Assembly: GCF_000499845.2 (NCBI RefSeq)
Contig: NC_023753.2
Location: 9,439,791 to 9,503,790 of the forward strand
Length of the DNA stretch: 64,000 bases
DNA from: Phaseolus vulgaris
Lineage: Eukaryota > Streptophyta > Magnoliopsida > Fabales > Fabaceae
Reading direction: 5' to 3'
Within the stretch, counting starts at the first letter, position 1. Every line of letters begins with the position of its first letter. Position numbers and translations under genes: made by a program. Under the pieces are notes generated by a model that saw only the letters and a program-made list of their open reading frames with translations, made no database searches and was not told where the DNA came from. Below are positions 60,629 to 64,000 of this stretch, piece after piece.

Positions 60629-61099
60629 ATGCCACCCCACACTTACATTCTCAAACACTTTCTTCTCTTTCTTTTCTTCTTCATCACTTCCACCGCAACG
60701 GCAACCGGACCCGCCGGAAGGAAGCTCCTTTTCGACATGCCAAGCGGCGGTGCACCGTCCTCCGGAACCCCCACGGGGGCCACTGGTTCCGGCCATGGTG
60801 CAAACTGGGACTACAGCTGGGGATGGGGCTCCGGACCCGCCACCGGCTATGGGTTTGGATCAGGCTCCGGTCGGTCTCCAACTGGTTTTGCTAGAGGTTC
60901 TGGATATGGATATGGATCCGGCTCTGGGTCTGGATCCGGGTACGGATATGGATCGGGCAGTGGTGGTGCTCGTGGTGGCGGTTATGGGTCTGGAAGTGGC
61001 TCAGGGAACTCTGGTGGTGGTGGCTACGGCGGAGGAAATGGTGGTGGTGATAATAATCGGATGCCATCAACATCTAGGAGCAAAAACAACCATGGGTAA
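60629..61099 (+). CDS. Secreted glycine-rich protein
   Basis: Single-exon gene of 156 codons plus TAA. Residues 1 to about 26 are a signal peptide: a basic start, then a run of Leu/Phe (HFLLFLFFFITS), ending near ATATA. The mature part opens with GRKLLFDMPSGG. It continues as GSGxG, GYGYGSGSG and GGGGYGGG repeats, with Tyr and Trp interspersed (WDYSWGWGSG). It has no cysteines after the signal, so it is not a cysteine-rich class GRP. Such proteins are usually wall-located structural proteins; that is family knowledge, not shown here. The start is the first ATG after a normal TATA box. GC content is much higher than in the flanks. Frames in the other phases and on the other strand are shadows of the repeats. 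Confidence 0.88.
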   Translation: MPPHTYILKHFLLFLFFFITSTATATGPAGRKLLFDMPSGGAPSSGTPTGATGSGHGANWDYSWGWGSGPATGYGFGSGSGRSPTGFARGSGYGYGSGSGSGSGYGYGSGSGGARGGGYGSGSGSGNSGGGGYGGGNGGGDNNRMPSTSRSKNNHG

Positions 61100-61779
61100 A
61101 TTGTATTGACATGGAGCTATATATATATATATATACATATATAGCTAGCTATGTATGCCTTGTCGAGATAGTGTGATATTAAACATGATTATATCTATAA
61201 TCACGTTATATGAAGAAAAAAAAGTATGGTGTGATAGTTTGTGAGAGTAGAATTTGAAGATGCACAAGTTTTTGATAAATAAATTGTTCAAACTCTATAT
61301 AATCTTTTATTTTGTTATGTTTTGTTGTTTATAATCTGAGAGAGGAATGAACGTACGTGGAAGTGATCACGATGCATGCTACAGAGTTCAATAACTCATA
61401 ACATAACTTCAGTTCAGAAGGAGGCTTCAAAAAGACTGTGTTTGCAACTTAATTAGTTCAATTTAATTAACCCAACAACACCAATTCATTTTTTTATTTT
61501 ATTTTTCTTCTGTGAATTTGTTGTCTTTTTCCATGTCTTTCAGGTTTGGTATTGTTGCTGTCATGATAAACTGAACTTAAGCGAGTATTGCTTCACTCAC
61601 TTTTATAAACAGTAAAAAATGTAAAAATATTTTATCTATTTATTTATCCACTGTGTGAATCTTGTGTTTCGTAATAATGGGACAAAATGAAAACGAAAAA
61701 ATAGATTAAATAAATAATGAAAGAAAAATAAAGAGAGTTTTTACAAGGACTACAAAATATCTAATTAAAATAAATTTAT
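61100..61779 (+). other. 3' region of the glycine-rich protein gene and spacer
   Basis: The first 200 bp hold a TA run (61113-61132) and AATAAA-like sequence near 61277, which could end the transcript. The remainder is AT-rich spacer without a gene. Confidence 0.4.
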
Positions 61780-62030
61780 GACAGCTTTAAAAAAAAACTT
61801 TTATGTTAAACTTCAAGTAACAACAATCATTTGTCATCACATAAAAAAATATTATTAAAAAAAATACAAATATATAGGAGGACTAGACCAAAACTCATAT
61901 GTTAACAAAAACGATACATAGGTAGAATATATCTATTAGTAAAGAATTCTAAGACTAGATAAAAGTCTATTATAGCAATGAAAAGATTCTCTATGAATAA
62001 ATTCTAAATTAACCAACTTATCAGCATTAT
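61780..62030 (-). mobile_element. Minus-strand LINE 3' fragment (includes end of RNase H)
   Basis: Reverse complement of the LINE around 9285-9567. It includes GGACTAGACCAAAACTCATATG, ACGATACATAGGTAGA, AAAGAATTCTAAGA and AAGATTCTCTATGAATAAA, then AACCAACTTATCAGCA, which codes the last RNase H motif on the minus strand. It is diverged, with no target duplication identified. Confidence 0.8.
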
Positions 62031-62151
62031 GATGCTTTGTTAATTTCTATCTTCTCATTTAAAAAGTTCACCTACTATCTTTGTTAATTTTTGGATTAAA
62101 TATAATTTTGGTTTATGTATTTTTTGGGAAATTAGTTTTCGTTTATAATTC

Positions 62152-62330
62152 AAAGTTTTTTTTATATAAAAACTTTCATGTTAGGTATTATGCAACTTAA
62201 CATCTCAATTAAGCTGACACTTCAAATAATAACAATCATCTTTCACATAAAAAAATATTATTATTGAAAAAATATAAAAATATAGGAGAATAAACCAAAA
62301 CTCATATGTTAATAAAAACGATACATATAT
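62152..62330 (-). mobile_element. Minus-strand LINE 3' tail fragment
   Basis: This second nearby copy of the LINE tail runs from TATAAAAACTTTCATGTTAGG to AACTCATATGTTAATAAAAACGATACATA. It is in the same orientation as the copy 120 bp to its left and is truncated at nearly the same internal point as the copy at 58915. Confidence 0.78.
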
Positions 62331-64000
62331 ATCTTTTGGATACTAATTAGTTTTTTTTTATAATTCAAATTTTATATCTCTAATTAATAAAAAAGATTAA
62401 AATAGGTCTTTACGGTAAGTAATCAATAGTTCTAAAATTTAAATTAGAAAAAAAAATCAATTTCATCTTTATTATATAAACAAAATATATATTTAACTTT
62501 TAATTTTTTACATGCACTTGTATAACAAATTTTTTTAAAAGTAATTTTTACAAGAGGAATTATTTTTTTTACAATTATTTATTTTTTTACAAGAAAAGCT
62601 TTTCTCTTTTTTACATTCATCTCACAACTCGAAAAGTGATTATTTTATTAAATATAATATTTTATTACAAAAAAGCAAATATAAGGGCAAATGATTCTTC
62701 GAAAAGTACCATATATAGTTTGATTAAAATTTCGTTAAAAAAAGTTATAGATTTAGATAAATCCAGTTATAGTGTTAACTATAAATTTGTGAAAGAATGA
62801 TGTTCTGGTATTAGTTATAGGTCCCTCACGACAAATTTTGTTGACAAGTTGTCCCTTTCCTTCATTCTAGTGCTTTTCAGAAACCAGTGTGTCTGTGACG
62901 ATGATACATAGGTTTGGCGTTTATACCACAAAAAGACAATTTCATTTGGCCCAAAAACAAAGCATCATTCATCTTATTATCATGCCAATCACTTTCAACA
63001 TATATATAACTAAGTCAAGAAACTGCAATTTTTAAATGTTAAATCACCATCAATCATTTTTAGCCATATCTTTCCACTAACACCCCACTCAATTATTGCC
63101 AAACAAATCTATGTTATCATCCCCATTTTCAATTCTTATGGTTACCAATATACACTTAAATTAAGTATTTTTATCAATAATAAATAAATAAATAAATATA
63201 TATTTAGTATTTCAGATGTTTTAACTCGTATATAAAATATTAAAAAATTTAAATATATATTTTTTTAAAAATCATATAAAAAAACTAACATTCCTAATAA
63301 AAACTTCACAAAATATACATAAATTTAAGGTAGAACATAGTAGAAACTTAATTTCACATTACACAATATAGATTACACAAAATAGATTTAAGATCTGACA
63401 TCGCTTAATTTTGTTGGATATGAAGTCATGACCAATTGGGTTAGGTCGACTAGACATCATATTTAGTGAGTGAGCTTAATAATTGTGTCACATTTATAAT
63501 TTATATTTAAAGAGATTATTGTACTTGTAATTGGTGTGCAACAAAACAAAATGAAAACATAATAGTTGTCCGCATAGATGTAGGTTGTAGTTGACGACTG
63601 AATTACGTTAAATTATTTTCGTAATTTTTTTTAATTAAATTTGCTGTTAAAGTTCATGTTTTTAGATTAAATAATATAATCTATTTTTTTCAAATTCTAA
63701 AAGTATAAAAGAAAAATAGTGAAGATGCAATAGTGAATTGACCTAATTCAATCCAATCTGATCAAATGTCAATTAGAGAAACCTAACTCAAGTTATAGTA
63801 TAAGATTTTTTATTTATTGTGGTGGACCATAAATTTACTCAAGTACACCCTATTTTTAGGTAGGTTCAGTGAAGATAATTTCGTTTCCTTTAATGAAATA
63901 AAATAGTATTTTCATTAATCTTTATTTGAAAGATGCATTATGGATGATTGTGTATTTGTGGAGAAAATGTACTTGTTTAAGTTAAAAATATATGTGATGG
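62331..64000. other. AT-rich spacer to the right edge
   Basis: No gene or clear element was recognised. It has A- and T-runs and a short AATA microsatellite near 63178-63200. Confidence 0.45.

Noticed and set aside
60605..61073. Frames on the other strand and phases over the glycine-rich gene
   Set aside because: They are shadows of GGT/GGC repeats, giving His- or Asp-rich nonsense on other phases.

Overview
The window is nuclear DNA of a flowering plant. It has spliced genes with GT/AG introns, very AT-rich spacers, and dense, nested LINE, Ty3/gypsy, Ty1/copia, Mutator-like and CACTA-like elements. The repeat families look like those of legumes (Phaseoleae such as bean, cowpea or soybean relatives); that is inference from memory, not a search result.

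Genes. Four protein genes are well supported: (1) the 5' end of an EMB8-like alpha/beta hydrolase on the minus strand, cut by the left edge (1227-1971); (2) a four-exon single-RRM RNA-binding protein on the plus strand (12299-15289, 196 aa); (3) a complete four-exon cytosolic-type alkaline/neutral invertase of family GH100 on the plus strand (48289-52099, 555 aa), with a G-box and a TATA box upstream; (4) a single-exon secreted glycine-rich protein on the plus strand (60629-61099). They have no evident functional link to one another.

Mobile DNA, left to right. 3281-10277: a minus-oriented solo-LTR-like repeat split by a nearly full-length but decayed L1-type LINE (3866-9574). 18195-19077: a 5'-truncated relative of that LINE with an 8-bp target duplication. 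21033-21582: solo LTR. 24234-24608: foldback MITE with CACTA ends. 28916-35336: decayed minus-strand Ty3/gypsy element with both LTRs, a fourfold 149-bp zinc-knuckle repeat and a second LTR nested in gag. About 35430-37196: deleted minus-strand Ty1/copia element. 37321-38815: one-ended CACTA-like repeat with tandem arrays. 40142-41043: Mutator-like foldback element with a 10-bp target duplication and arrays of a 25-bp palindrome. 41880-42780: LTR-like remnant. 44380-44960: LINE-like 3' tail. 58829-62330: minus-strand LINE tails, one interrupted by a solo LTR with a perfect 5-bp target duplication.

The remaining spacers are AT-rich, with microsatellites, a 50-bp tandem array (54251-54450) and a short interstitial telomere-type run (55182-55205). 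I saw no tRNA or rRNA gene, no CRISPR and no prokaryotic-type operon. The most unusual structure is the palindrome-array foldback at 40142-41043. The LINE's 4-nt ATGA overlap between ORF1 and ORF2 is the most interesting coding arrangement.
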